From positions 1-41,455 of the forward strand of contig WQXF01000006.1 of assembly GCA_009784985.1 (NCBI GenBank): a stretch of 41,455 nt of DNA. Direction: 5' to 3'. Positions 7,611 to 15,336 of this stretch are shown piece after piece. The translations under genes and the position numbers were made by a program. The first letter of the stretch is position 1; every line of letters begins with the position of its first letter. The notes beneath the pieces are model-generated. The model was not told the DNA's origin and did not search any database. It was given only the letters and a program-made list of their open reading frames with translations. The DNA comes from Clostridia bacterium. GTDB taxonomy: Bacteria; Bacillota; Clostridia; Christensenellales; Aristaeellaceae.

Positions 7611-8144
7611 TCAGTTAATTGACAGACAGTCCCTCGGCCGAGCATTCCTCATCCTGCACAACGAATAATTCAACGTAGATTCAGTAACAGCATCCGCCAA
7701 AACCCACAAATTATCCACCAACCTCATTTCAATGCCACGTTTGAACAATTCAGCAAAAACATCGCCTATTTGCGTTTTTCCAATAGGCGTTTCGGCTTGT
7801 TCGCTTACATAGTATCCGGCAATTTCATCTTGTTGATAAAAGTTTAACGGATCAAATTCATATACGTACAGCGTGGTCTTTTGCATTCTCTCAAACCACC
7901 CGTGTTCGATTGCCACGCAATGGCGGCAAGAGGAAGAGAAAAATCTTTCGATATCCTCCTCGCTGGTTTTGTCAGAGGCATGATACGTCACACGAGGGCA
8001 ATCCCGCGGCGTCAAATAAATCGGCAGGCGTTTTTCATCGATGGCCCACACCAGCCCCTTCGAACGATCCACATCATTTCTAACCGGAATACGCGGAAAG
8101 AACCGGACGATATCCGGTTCTTCGCTTACATGAAACAATCTCAT
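7611..8144 (-). CDS. DUF6886 family protein
   Basis: 177 residues, starting MRLFHVSEEPDIVRF. The N-terminus, the LVWAI..LP.YLTPRDCPRVTYH stretch and the SSCRHCVAIEHGWF segment are those of DUF6886, a family of unknown function found mainly in Firmicutes. No signal peptide or membrane helix is seen. The start at 8144 is seven bases after the khpB stop, so it is probably the last gene of the rpmH-rnpA-yidC-khpB transcript; an upstream in-frame start would reach into khpB. Its ribosome site is weak. Its place in this operon may be accidental. Confidence 0.75.
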   Translation of the reverse strand: MRLFHVSEEPDIVRFFPRIPVRNDVDRSKGLVWAIDEKRLPIYLTPRDCPRVTYHASDKTSEEDIERFFSSSCRHCVAIEHGWFERMQKTTLYVYEFDPLNFYQQDEIAGYYVSEQAETPIGKTQIGDVFAELFKRGIEMRLVDNLWVLADAVTESTLNYSLCRMRNARPRDCLSIN

Positions 8145-8151
8145 TTTTCGG

Positions 8152-9123
8152 TTACCGCACGGGCCTGCGCTGGGGCGCCGCCGCACCGTTCTTTAGCGTA
8201 ATCACCACATGGCGGTTAGGCTCCTCGCCCTCGCTGTGGGTGGTGACCTGGGGATGGTTTTGCAGCGACGCGTGCAGGATCCGGCGCTCGTAGGGGTTCA
8301 TGGGTTCCATGGTGACCTTGCGGCCGGTTTTGTGGGCGCGGGTCGCCATGCGCGCGGCCAAGCGGCGCAAGGAATCCTCGCGTTTGGCGCGGTAGTTTTC
8401 GGTATCCAGGGTAACGCGGATGTAATCGTCGCTGCCTTTGTTTATAAGCAGGCTGGTGAGGTACTGCAGGGCGTCCAGGGTCTCGCCTCTGCGGCCGATC
8501 AGTATCCCCTGCATGTCGCCGATCATCTGGGCATACAGATTCCCTTCGGGATCGGTCTGCACGTCCACCTGCACGGGCACACTCATCAGGCGGGTAAGCT
8601 CTTGCAAAAACTGCTGGGCGCGGCCTTGCACGGTGCCGGGATCATGGGTCACCAGTTGATCCTTGTCGATAGGCGCGGGCCTAAAAGCCGGGCTTGGGGC
8701 ATGCTTGGGTTTGGGCTTGTCCGGCTCGCTGGGCTTGGGGGCAGGCGTGGGTTTTGGAAGCCTGGGCGGCTTCTCCTCTGATTTTGGCTTTTCTTCTGAT
8801 TTGGGTTTTTCGGCCTTTTTTTCGGCGGGAGGCTTTTTCTCGGCCTTTGGCTTCGCAGCAAGCGCGGGTTTGCTCTCACGGGGTTCTTCGGGGCCACCAA
8901 AGGAATCCAGGGTCATGGAACTAAGGGCCGACAGCATGTCGTCTTTTGTGTCGTCCATCACAAACCGTACGCGGGCTTCCTTGCTGCCAAACAGACCAAA
9001 CAGGCCCTTTGCGCCCTCTTCCAGCACCTCCACTTTTACATCAGAGATGGTGCAGCCCAACTTGCGCAGGCCATCACTAATGGCCTCTTCTGTGGTTTTG
9101 CCGGTAAACTCATGTTTGCTCAT
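8152..9123 (-). CDS. khpB: RNA-binding protein KhpB/EloR (Jag, SpoIIIJ-associated)
   Basis: 323 residues. Order of domains: Jag N-terminal domain (about 1-55, with VKVEVLEEGAKGLFGLFG), a long charged Lys/Pro/Glu linker (about 84-150) containing a tandem KSEEKP repeat, a type II KH domain with the loop GRRGETLDALQYL, and an R3H domain (NPYERRILHASLQ then HVVITL). The family binds RNA and helps control cell elongation and division in Firmicutes. ATG overlaps the yidC stop as ATGA, the usual neighbourhood. The linker is longer than in many homologues. Confidence 0.95.
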   Translation of the reverse strand: MSKHEFTGKTTEEAISDGLRKLGCTISDVKVEVLEEGAKGLFGLFGSKEARVRFVMDDTKDDMLSALSSMTLDSFGGPEEPRESKPALAAKPKAEKKPPAEKKAEKPKSEEKPKSEEKPPRLPKPTPAPKPSEPDKPKPKHAPSPAFRPAPIDKDQLVTHDPGTVQGRAQQFLQELTRLMSVPVQVDVQTDPEGNLYAQMIGDMQGILIGRRGETLDALQYLTSLLINKGSDDYIRVTLDTENYRAKREDSLRRLAARMATRAHKTGRKVTMEPMNPYERRILHASLQNHPQVTTHSEGEEPNRHVVITLKNGAAAPQRRPVR

Positions 9124-10181
9124 TTAATGCCAACCTCCTTCGCGACGGCGGCTTTCATATCTTGCCAGGCAAAGTAACGGGTAAACAGCAACTGCTGTGC
9201 AGCGGCGATCAAGCTGGAGGCCACCCAATACAGCGCAAAGGCGGCCGACGAGGTGGTGCAGAACCATAGCGACATCAGGGGCATCATCATCATCATGGTT
9301 TTGCCCATGTTGGGCTGCTGCTGGCCACCTGCTGCGGGCGCGGCGGCAGCAACGTTGGCGGTTTGCGGCATCAGTTTTTGGGATACATACTGGGAGGCCA
9401 CACACAGCAGCGGCAATACATAGTAACCGTTCATCTGCACAAATATGGAGAAACGGAAGAACAGCAGGTTAAAGTTAGAAAGCCCGGGCACCGTGGCGTA
9501 ATGCTCCCCAAACTCAGGCAAACTGAGGATATCGGGAATGGACTTTGTAAATGCTTCGAATATTGCTTTGTTCGCATCCGAACTCTGCGCTGCCGTTTGG
9601 GGAACCGAAGCGACGAAGGCCCTGAATGCCTCGAATGCCTCTTGATTGGCAAACAGCAGGGGCTCCATGCCCTGAAAGGAGCGGATCACTTCTTCCCACA
9701 TTTTTTTGTCGATGGCACGCAGCGAGTTAGAGCTGGGCATCACCGACATGGCAAAGTTGTCGGGCATCCATAGATTTCGAATCCATAAGAAGGGCTCTAG
9801 GACCACCTCGTGGCCGTTGATCAGTTGCAAAAACTGTGTGACTAGATTTTCATTGGCGATGTGGCGCATGGCTCCAAACATAGCAAACAGGATCGGCATG
9901 GTGAGCAACATCGGCAAACAGCCGGACAGGGGGTTGATTTTCTCCGCCTTGTACAGCTCCTGGGTTTTTTGATTGAGTTTTTCGCGATCATTGGCGTATT
10001 TCTTTTTGAGGACTTCCATCTTAGGGTTTAGTTCGGACATACGCTTCATAGAACGTCGGCTCTTAAGATCAAGGGGCGTAAGGCATACCTTGATAAATAC
10101 CGTAAACAAAACGATGGCCACGCCATAATTGGGCACAATCCGGTAAAAAAAGTTGATGATGGATAGCAGGATATCGTTCAT
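9120..10181 (-). CDS. yidC: Membrane protein insertase YidC/OxaI/SpoIIIJ
   Basis: 353 residues of the short Gram-positive type without the large periplasmic domain. The first core helix reads YGVAIVLFTVFIKVCLTPLDLKSRRSM; the cytosolic coiled segment LNPKMEVLKKKYANDREKLNQ and the helix LSGCLPMLLTMPILFAMF follow, with C-terminal helices ending in YWVASSLIAAAQQLLF. It inserts membrane proteins with or without Sec. ATG at 10181 fits the family start and has a GAGGAGGAG ribosome site nine bases upstream; a longer frame into yidD was dropped. The loop between helices (about 100-190) is long. Confidence 0.95.
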   Translation of the reverse strand: MNDILLSIINFFYRIVPNYGVAIVLFTVFIKVCLTPLDLKSRRSMKRMSELNPKMEVLKKKYANDREKLNQKTQELYKAEKINPLSGCLPMLLTMPILFAMFGAMRHIANENLVTQFLQLINGHEVVLEPFLWIRNLWMPDNFAMSVMPSSNSLRAIDKKMWEEVIRSFQGMEPLLFANQEAFEAFRAFVASVPQTAAQSSDANKAIFEAFTKSIPDILSLPEFGEHYATVPGLSNFNLLFFRFSIFVQMNGYYVLPLLCVASQYVSQKLMPQTANVAAAAPAAGGQQQPNMGKTMMMMMPLMSLWFCTTSSAAFALYWVASSLIAAAQQLLFTRYFAWQDMKAAVAKEVGIK

Positions 10182-10209
10182 AACGTGGGGCTCCTCCTCA
10201 ATCTGATTC

Positions 10210-10422
10210 CTACGGTACCGGATCGTAGTATCCGCCGCGGTGAAAGGGGTGGCACTTGAGCACCCGGCGGACCGCCAGCCATCCGCCTTTTGCCGCGCCG
10301 TACTTTTCAATGGCCTCCACCGCGTAGGTCGAGCAGGTGGGATCAAACCGGCAGCTGGGCGGATACAGCGGGCTGATCTGCCGCCGGTAAAAGCGCAATA
10401 GCGCCAGCATCAGCTTTTTCAT
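10210..10422 (-). CDS. yidD: Membrane protein insertion efficiency factor YidD
   Basis: 70 residues with the family core [31 protein letters not shown] and [15 protein letters not shown]. The three cysteines and an amphipathic N-terminus ([12 protein letters not shown]) are standard. ATG overlaps the rnpA stop as ATGA; yidC follows after 28 bases. Confidence 0.97.
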   Translation of the reverse strand: MKKLMLALLRFYRRQISPLYPPSCRFDPTCSTYAVEAIEKYGAAKGGWLAVRRVLKCHPFHRGGYYDPVP

Positions 10423-10757
10423 GGCTTGGCCTCGGGCAACAAACCCTGCTTGCGCACCAGATGAAGCAACGACCGCTCCAACGCCCGGTAATCAGCCGCA
10501 GCAGCAGCCTCCCGCGCCACCACCACGTACTGGCCGGAGCGCAGTTGGGGAATCATGGCACGAAACGCCTCGCGCAGGCGGCGCTTGGTGCGGTTGCGCA
10601 CCACCGCATTCCCCACCTTTTTGCTTACCGAAAAACCTACCAGCAACCGCGGCCCGCGCAGGTAAAGCAGCGCCATCTCGCGGTTGCCCATGGACTTCCC
10701 CCTGCGGAACACGTACTGGAATTGACGGTTCTTTCGCAATCGATAGATGCCGTTCAT
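10419..10757 (-). CDS. rnpA: Ribonuclease P protein component
   Basis: 112 residues. The RNR motif lies in [19 protein letters not shown], and the start [22 protein letters not shown] is typical. It is the protein cofactor of RNase P, which removes tRNA 5' leaders. The ribosome site (AAGG ten bases up) is weak. It is second in the rpmH operon and overlaps yidD. Confidence 0.97.
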   Translation of the reverse strand: MNGIYRLRKNRQFQYVFRRGKSMGNREMALLYLRGPRLLVGFSVSKKVGNAVVRNRTKRRLREAFRAMIPQLRSGQYVVVAREAAAAADYRALERSLLHLVRKQGLLPEAKP

Positions 10758-10803
10758 CGCTTGCCGACCTTACATTTTTATATGTAGGACAAACAGGACA
10801 AAA

Positions 10804-10834
10804 GCCCGCGCCCGGCACAGACGCCGGACCGGGC
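10804..10834 (-). terminator. GC-rich hairpin between rpmH and rnpA (possible attenuator)
   Basis: On the minus strand GCCCG and GCCGG-type arms (10804-10816 with 10823-10834) form a bulged stem followed by only four T. It may lower rnpA relative to rpmH, which needs far more product. The short T run makes full termination doubtful. Confidence 0.35.
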
Positions 10835-10878
10835 CGTCGGGCGGGCACGGGAGCCGGAATACATCGGCACGCCCTGAC

Positions 10879-11013
10879 TTACACCGTTAGCCTGGTGCGG
10901 CCGCGACGGCGGCGGGCCGCCAGCACGCGCTTGCCAGCCTTGGTGGCCATGCGCTGCCGGAAACCGTGCACCTTGCTGCGTTGGCGCTTTTTAGGTTGAT
11001 ACGTCCTAAACAT
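10879..11013 (-). CDS. rpmH: 50S ribosomal protein L34
   Basis: 44 residues, [18 protein letters not shown] then [19 protein letters not shown], the standard highly basic L34. AAGGAG lies seven bases before the ATG. It leads the rnpA operon from a strong promoter about 100 bases upstream. The usual divergent partner dnaA is not present. Confidence 0.98.
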   Translation of the reverse strand: MFRTYQPKKRQRSKVHGFRQRMATKAGKRVLAARRRRGRTRLTV

Positions 11014-11110
11014 GGGAACACTCCTTTTGCGTACCGTCCGCTGATCTACTCACGGCGGGAAATATTGGATCGCGCGGCAAAACCGCACGCTGCTCCACGA
11101 TAGCTATCTT

Positions 11111-11139
11111 AGTATACAGGCCTTGGCGGGCGCTGTCAA
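11111..11139 (-). promoter_or_regulatory. SigA promoter of the rpmH-rnpA-yidD-yidC-khpB operon
   Basis: Minus strand TTGACA, 17-base spacer, TATACT. Start near 11104, leaving a leader of about 90 bases. No DnaA box (TTATCCACA) is seen around it. Confidence 0.85.
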
Positions 11140-11164
11140 TCTTAATCCGCCAAAAAATCATTAT

Positions 11165-12034
11165 TTATCTGGAATCAAGCTCTTCAAACTCTGTATCATT
11201 CCAACGCAATACCCCATCCAGCACAGCATACGGAAGTGTTTCGTACTCCATACTCAAATACACATGGATCGCAACCATCATCTCCGCGTCTTCCGAACCA
11301 AAAACCAGCAGATCTCCTCTTTGCGGCGCAGCCACCAGTAATTCGCCCTTGATTGCCGGAAACAACTCCTGCTTCCACATGGGCAAAAGGAGCAGACTGG
11401 ACTCGTACATGCCGTCCAAGGCGGCCCAGTATCTTCCATCTTCCTCTATCCATTGCACTCCCTCGGCCAGGCGCGCAAGATTTTGGCAGGCTAGTTCGCG
11501 CAGCGCGGCCCTTTCGATGCCCAACTCCTCCAAATCGGAAGAAAGAACATTACGGACAGTAGTGGGAAAATCGAACACATACAAAACAATCAAAGAAGGC
11601 GTCCACTCTTCATACACGGAGTGCAACATGGCTTCCTCATCAAACACTTCTAGATATGTCTTAGGGCGGAGCACCGGCACGATGTTTTGCGCGTTTAACT
11701 CCTCTTCCGGAGGGCTCAATATAATTTCCGTATAGGCTTTTACGTAGTATGCAAGAAGCTGCTCCAACCTATCCGGAGCGGCAAGATATTCGCCGTACAT
11801 ATTGTTTGTCCAAATCTGGCCCCCCTCTTCTTGGCCGGAGAGGCGCACTTCGATCACTTCCGCATCAATCTGCGTTATGGAAGCGTTTGGCATGGCTTCT
11901 TGCAAAAGCAAACAAACACGCTGGGTGAATTCGGCCTGGTCAATAATCCCTTCCTCCTGGGCAAAAGCGCTGAGGCAAGCGCTACCCGCCAGGATCATCG
12001 AAAAGAGTAAAGCAATCCACTTCATATTCCGCAT
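11165..12034 (-). CDS. Secreted DUF1444-like protein
   Basis: 289 residues. A signal peptide is clear: basic start, hydrophobic IALLFSMILAGSACLSA, likely cut after AFA (about residue 25). The mature part, with YGEYLAAPDRLEQLLAYYV, a central VLRPKTYLEV segment and a later GDLLVFG region, resembles DUF1444 (YtpQ) proteins, but these are normally cytosolic, so the match is tentative. A GGGAG site lies eight bases before ATG 12034. It follows the nucleoside phosphorylase stop by 16 bases and must share its promoter. The function is unknown. Confidence 0.6.
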   Translation of the reverse strand: MRNMKWIALLFSMILAGSACLSAFAQEEGIIDQAEFTQRVCLLLQEAMPNASITQIDAEVIEVRLSGQEEGGQIWTNNMYGEYLAAPDRLEQLLAYYVKAYTEIILSPPEEELNAQNIVPVLRPKTYLEVFDEEAMLHSVYEEWTPSLIVLYVFDFPTTVRNVLSSDLEELGIERAALRELACQNLARLAEGVQWIEEDGRYWAALDGMYESSLLLLPMWKQELFPAIKGELLVAAPQRGDLLVFGSEDAEMMVAIHVYLSMEYETLPYAVLDGVLRWNDTEFEELDSR

Positions 12035-12050
12035 CTTGATTTCTCCCTCT

Positions 12051-13391
12051 TCATTCTTGTTTTATGATACCCTCCGCCGTCACCAGCGCACGGATTAGCC
12101 TGGGCGGCTCCACCTGCGTATCCTCAATCACAATCGCCCGTTGCACCGCCTCTAGAGCCTCGGCAACATGCTCCGTATCGTTGGCGTAGAGCACAGCCAG
12201 GGGCTGCCCGGCTTCCACCCGGTCCCCTATGCGCACCTGCATCACCAGGCCCACCGCCGGGTCGATCACATCGTCTTTTGTCACCCGGCCAGCGCCCAAG
12301 GACTGGGCAGCATAACCGATGGCCACGGTGTCCATGCGCGCCACATACCCGGCCCGGAGCGTTGGCACAGGCACACGATGTACAGCCTGAGGCAACAGCG
12401 ACGGATCATCGGCCACCCGTGGGTCGCCGCCCTGGGCCTGGATCATCTGGCGCAGTTTTTGCAGGCCCGCGCCGCAACGAAGGGCCTCTGTTAACTTGGC
12501 ACGAGCCGTAGCCGTATCCGGAGCCTTTCCGGCAGCCACCAGCATCAGCGCGCCCAATATCAGCGACACCTCCAGCAGCGGACCTTCTACCCGCCCGGCC
12601 AGCACGTCGATGGCCTCTTTTACTTCGAGGGCATTGCCCACATGGGAGCCTAGGGGTTCGTCCATGCCGGTAATCACCGCCACCATGGGTTTGCCTGCAA
12701 TCCGGCCGATGTCCACCATGCGGCGGGCCAGTTCGATGCTTTCGGCCTCGGTTTGCATCATCGCGCCGTTGCCGGTCTTCACGTCCAGCACAATGGCCCC
12801 CGCCCCCGACGCCAGCTTTTTGGATACGATGCTGGATGCGATCAGGGGCAAAGACTCCACCGTGCCGGTTACATCGCGCAGGGCATATAGGGTTTTGTCC
12901 GCCGGGGCCAGCGCGTCGGTTTGCCCCACCAGCGCGCAGCCGATGCGCCGCACCTGGGCAATAAATGCTTGTTGACCCAGCTCAATGCCCATGCCGGGGA
13001 TGCTTTCGAGCTTATCCAGGGTGCCGCCGGTATGGCCCAGGGCGTGGCCGCTCATTTTGGCTACAGGCGCGCCGCAGGCAGCCACCAACGGGGTAAGGAT
13101 CAGCGTGGTGGTATCGCCCACCCCGCCGGTGGAATGCTTGTCCACGCACACGCCGCCCAATTCAGAAAGATCCACGGTTTCCCCGGAATGGGCCATGGCC
13201 AAAGTCAAGTCGGTGGTCTCCCGCGCATCCATGCCACGCCAGCACACCGCCATCAGCCAGGCCGACAGCTGATAATCAGGCAGGGTTTTTTCGGTGGCGC
13301 CGCGCACCACGTATTCAATCTCTTCACGGGCAAGAGCCCCCCCGGCCTTTTTTTTGCGGATGATGGACACCATATCCATGCCACTGCGCAT
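12051..13391 (-). CDS. pdp: Pyrimidine-nucleoside phosphorylase
   Basis: 446 residues. It splits uridine and thymidine with phosphate for salvage. The signature SGxxxxHTGGT-type region reads MSGHALGHTGGTLDKLESIPG, the phosphate-binding loop is KHSTGGVGDTTTLIL (about 85-99), and the C-terminal barrel-hybrid domain contains VMQVRIGDRVEAGQPLAVLY. Length fits Firmicutes Pdp; DeoA of enterobacteria is close, so thymidine-only use is possible. ATG 13391 has AAAGGAAG seven bases up. Other nucleoside-salvage genes are not nearby. Confidence 0.95.
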   Translation of the reverse strand: MRSGMDMVSIIRKKKAGGALAREEIEYVVRGATEKTLPDYQLSAWLMAVCWRGMDARETTDLTLAMAHSGETVDLSELGGVCVDKHSTGGVGDTTTLILTPLVAACGAPVAKMSGHALGHTGGTLDKLESIPGMGIELGQQAFIAQVRRIGCALVGQTDALAPADKTLYALRDVTGTVESLPLIASSIVSKKLASGAGAIVLDVKTGNGAMMQTEAESIELARRMVDIGRIAGKPMVAVITGMDEPLGSHVGNALEVKEAIDVLAGRVEGPLLEVSLILGALMLVAAGKAPDTATARAKLTEALRCGAGLQKLRQMIQAQGGDPRVADDPSLLPQAVHRVPVPTLRAGYVARMDTVAIGYAAQSLGAGRVTKDDVIDPAVGLVMQVRIGDRVEAGQPLAVLYANDTEHVAEALEAVQRAIVIEDTQVEPPRLIRALVTAEGIIKQE

Positions 13392-13445
13392 ATATGATCT
13401 TCCTTTCAGAACAGTCTGCTAAAGCAAATGCACTTCATAATCATT

Positions 13446-13473
13446 ACTATACCATGATAACACCTTATGTCAA
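13446..13473 (-). promoter_or_regulatory. SigA promoter of pdp
   Basis: Minus strand TTGACA, 16-base spacer, TATAGT. The -35 box abuts the T run of the terminator just upstream. Confidence 0.75.
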
Positions 13474-13505
13474 TAAAAAACCCACCGGATTGCTCCGGCA
13501 GGGTT
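13474..13505 (-). terminator. Rho-independent terminator of the ImmA operon
   Basis: Minus strand stem AACCC/GGGTT plus CCGG/CCGG with a six-base loop, followed by TTTTTTATTG. It lies 21 bases after the stop of the membrane-protein gene. Confidence 0.85.
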
Positions 13506-13526
13506 CGTTTGCAGTACGGCATACAA

Positions 13527-13973
13527 TTACGATTTGTTATCTTTATTAATTAAGTCCTTAAGCACATCGATCAGCTCAGATATTGGCGACCGGAAGACAT
13601 ACCGGACTACAACAAACGTCATGCCGACAACTTCGGCAAGTATTGCTGTAACAAGCAAAGAAATAAAAGGTAGGCTGGTAGATTGGATGATGGTTTCATT
13701 CAAAACAATTTCCGGTATAAACCGCAAAGCCCACACGACTTGCGCAACCAGAACAAGCGTAAACACGCAGGCAAGCACTGTCTGCATGACTTGTTGAGGC
13801 TTCCCAATTTTCTTTAGAGATTGGAAAACCATCTCAAAAAGATAGACCATAGGGTTCTTCTTGCAATCAGCACAGTTGTACAGATCATCATCCTTCTCAG
13901 TGAAGGGTTCCACTACGGGTAGGCTTCTCCGTTTCTCATCATTTCTCTGCTCCGTTTCTCCATTTAGACTCAT
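13527..13973 (-). CDS. Two-helix membrane protein with N-terminal CxxC, partner of ImmA
   Basis: 148 residues, family not recognised. The N-terminal 60 residues are charged and soluble and hold NCADCKK (Cys34, Cys37). Two hydrophobic helices follow, about 63-87 (VLACVFTLVLVAQVVWAL) and 101-127 (PFISLLVTAILAEVVGMTFVVV), and a short charged tail (SELIDVLKDLINKDNKS). ATG overlaps the ImmA protease stop as ATGA, so the pair is coupled, and a terminator follows. A membrane effector or a protease substrate are both possible; neither is shown by sequence. Confidence 0.75.
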   Translation of the reverse strand: MSLNGETEQRNDEKRRSLPVVEPFTEKDDDLYNCADCKKNPMVYLFEMVFQSLKKIGKPQQVMQTVLACVFTLVLVAQVVWALRFIPEIVLNETIIQSTSLPFISLLVTAILAEVVGMTFVVVRYVFRSPISELIDVLKDLINKDNKS

Positions 13974-14485
13974 CTCGTCACCTTCAATCCCAGTGCACCA
14001 AGGCGTCGTGACATCGCTACGTGGGAAACCGCAAATCTCTTCGCAAGTTCCGCTACGGTAAGAAATACAAGCTCACCATGTACTCTGCGCAAAAGCTCTG
14101 TGGGCATTAGGAGTTCCGCCGCAAAGTTGTTCGCCCACTCTTCCTCTGGAGAAAACTCATTAACCCGGTTCAGCTCATGCGCCTCTTTAAGCTCGCCCTG
14201 ATGCAAACAATAGTGACCCAACTCATGAGCAACTGTGAAATTTTTTCTTACGGGGGCATGCTTTCTATTTACATAAATCCCGTATGCATCTCCATACAAA
14301 TTGTCTTCAACATAACGCAGATACCCATATGCATCCTGGTTATGCGGACCAGTGAAATCATCTTCAAAGACGAGGACTCGCAGCCTTTGCGCAATGGCAA
14401 TGACATTAATAGGCAAACTTTTTGCTTTGTCATAGGTATTCCAATACCATTTCAATAACTCGCTTGCAGTCTTGAAATTAATCAC
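13970..14485 (-). CDS. ImmA/IrrE family metallo-endopeptidase
   Basis: 171 residues. The zinc protease core is FTVAHELGHYCLHQGE (HExxH at 87-91) with the third ligand region EEEWANNFAAELLMP (about 114-128). The C-terminal VAELAKRFAVSHVAMSRRLGALGL is the winged helix usual in this family. Members cleave phage or ICE repressors (ImmA), or act in stress responses (IrrE). GTG 14485 is preferred: an AGGGGGTGG site lies upstream and the promoter start at about 14540 excludes the longer frames. No ImmR-type repressor, integrase or mobile genes accompany it; only the CxxC membrane protein does. Confidence 0.88.
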   Translation of the reverse strand: MINFKTASELLKWYWNTYDKAKSLPINVIAIAQRLRVLVFEDDFTGPHNQDAYGYLRYVEDNLYGDAYGIYVNRKHAPVRKNFTVAHELGHYCLHQGELKEAHELNRVNEFSPEEEWANNFAAELLMPTELLRRVHGELVFLTVAELAKRFAVSHVAMSRRLGALGLKVTR

Positions 14486-14859
14486 AGGGCATCCACCCCC
14501 TTGCTGTCTGTACGATCCCTCCAGGACAATGATAACTACTATTTCGCATTGTACCAGATGAATCCAATTTGCGCAAGGGGGTTTCACAATATATACTGCT
14601 TTTTTTTTCAGAGGGCACAGTATATGGTATATCTTCAAATGCAAAGCTCACGCAGAAATAAGCAAACCCCATAACGAAAATCGCGAGATATCGAAGATAA
14701 AGGCGTTAAACTTGAATGCCCCAAGAAGCAGAGAAACACATCTCGTATCGACAGTTCACTTTCTCTTCGCAAAACTCATTCATGCATTCGAGAGCTGAAA
14801 AAGTCTATGAAGATCTCATACGGCCAACAGACAGGCCGGTGAAAAGCATTGGTAATTGC
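14486..14859. other. Intergenic stretch between phosphatase and ImmA operons
   Basis: 374 bases without a supported gene. It holds the ImmA promoter (14548-14576) and a weak hairpin CGGCC-8-GGCCG at 14821-14838 after the phosphatase gene, which lacks a T run directly behind it. I see nothing else. Confidence 0.6.
14548..14576 (-). promoter_or_regulatory. Promoter of the ImmA operon
   Basis: Minus strand TTGCGC, 17-base spacer, TACAAT. The -35 is weak, which would suit a regulated promoter. Confidence 0.45.
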
Positions 14860-15318
14860 TCACTGCCCGTCCGTTTTTTCTTCAACAATCCTCTCAACGA
14901 CACGAATCACAAGGGATTCCAACTCCCCCGCACACGCCTCGTACACCGCCTTCGATCCCCCCCAGGGATCGGCCACGTCGCCCACCTCATCCAGATACCC
15001 ACACAGGGTAAACACCTTGGCTTCAGGAGCGATCTGCCGCGCAGCCTGGGCATGGGATTCCGTCATCGTTAGGATCAAATCCGCTTCTCCAGCCATGTGG
15101 GGCGTCAGCCGCCGTGCCCGGTGCGCTTCCAACGATAGGCCACGATCTTCCATGGCATGCCGCGCGTTGTGGGAGGCTAGCTGGCCATCTTGTGCAAAGA
15201 CTCCCGCCGAGCCGATTTGCAAGCTATCTAACTTGCGTTCATCAGCAGCACGCCTGGCCAAAACCTCGGCCATGGGGCTGCGGCAGGTATTGCCGGTGCA
15301 CACAAACAACAAACGCAA
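14860..15318 (-). CDS. Low-molecular-weight protein arginine/tyrosine phosphatase (YwlE type)
   Basis: 152 residues. The P-loop CTGNTCRS at 7-14 gives the catalytic Cys7 and Arg13, and DPWGG supplies the general acid Asp. The Thr after Cys7 and the position after tsaC/sua5 match YwlE, the arginine phosphatase that opposes McsB, but tyrosine phosphatase activity is equally possible from motif alone. It ends the rho-prfA block. Spacing to the upstream sua5 gene is 18 bases. Confidence 0.9.
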   Translation of the reverse strand: MRLLFVCTGNTCRSPMAEVLARRAADERKLDSLQIGSAGVFAQDGQLASHNARHAMEDRGLSLEAHRARRLTPHMAGEADLILTMTESHAQAARQIAPEAKVFTLCGYLDEVGDVADPWGGSKAVYEACAGELESLVIRVVERIVEEKTDGQ

Positions 15319-15336
15319 ACCAGTTCCACCCTCTCC

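Noticed and set aside
7711-7719. TTATCCACC, close to a DnaA box
   Set aside because: Single imperfect copy inside the DUF6886 coding region; no cluster of boxes or AT-rich region nearby, so not an origin.
14716-15072. 118-codon plus-strand frame next to the phosphatase gene
   Set aside because: Mostly antisense to the phosphatase, no ribosome site, composition unlike a protein.
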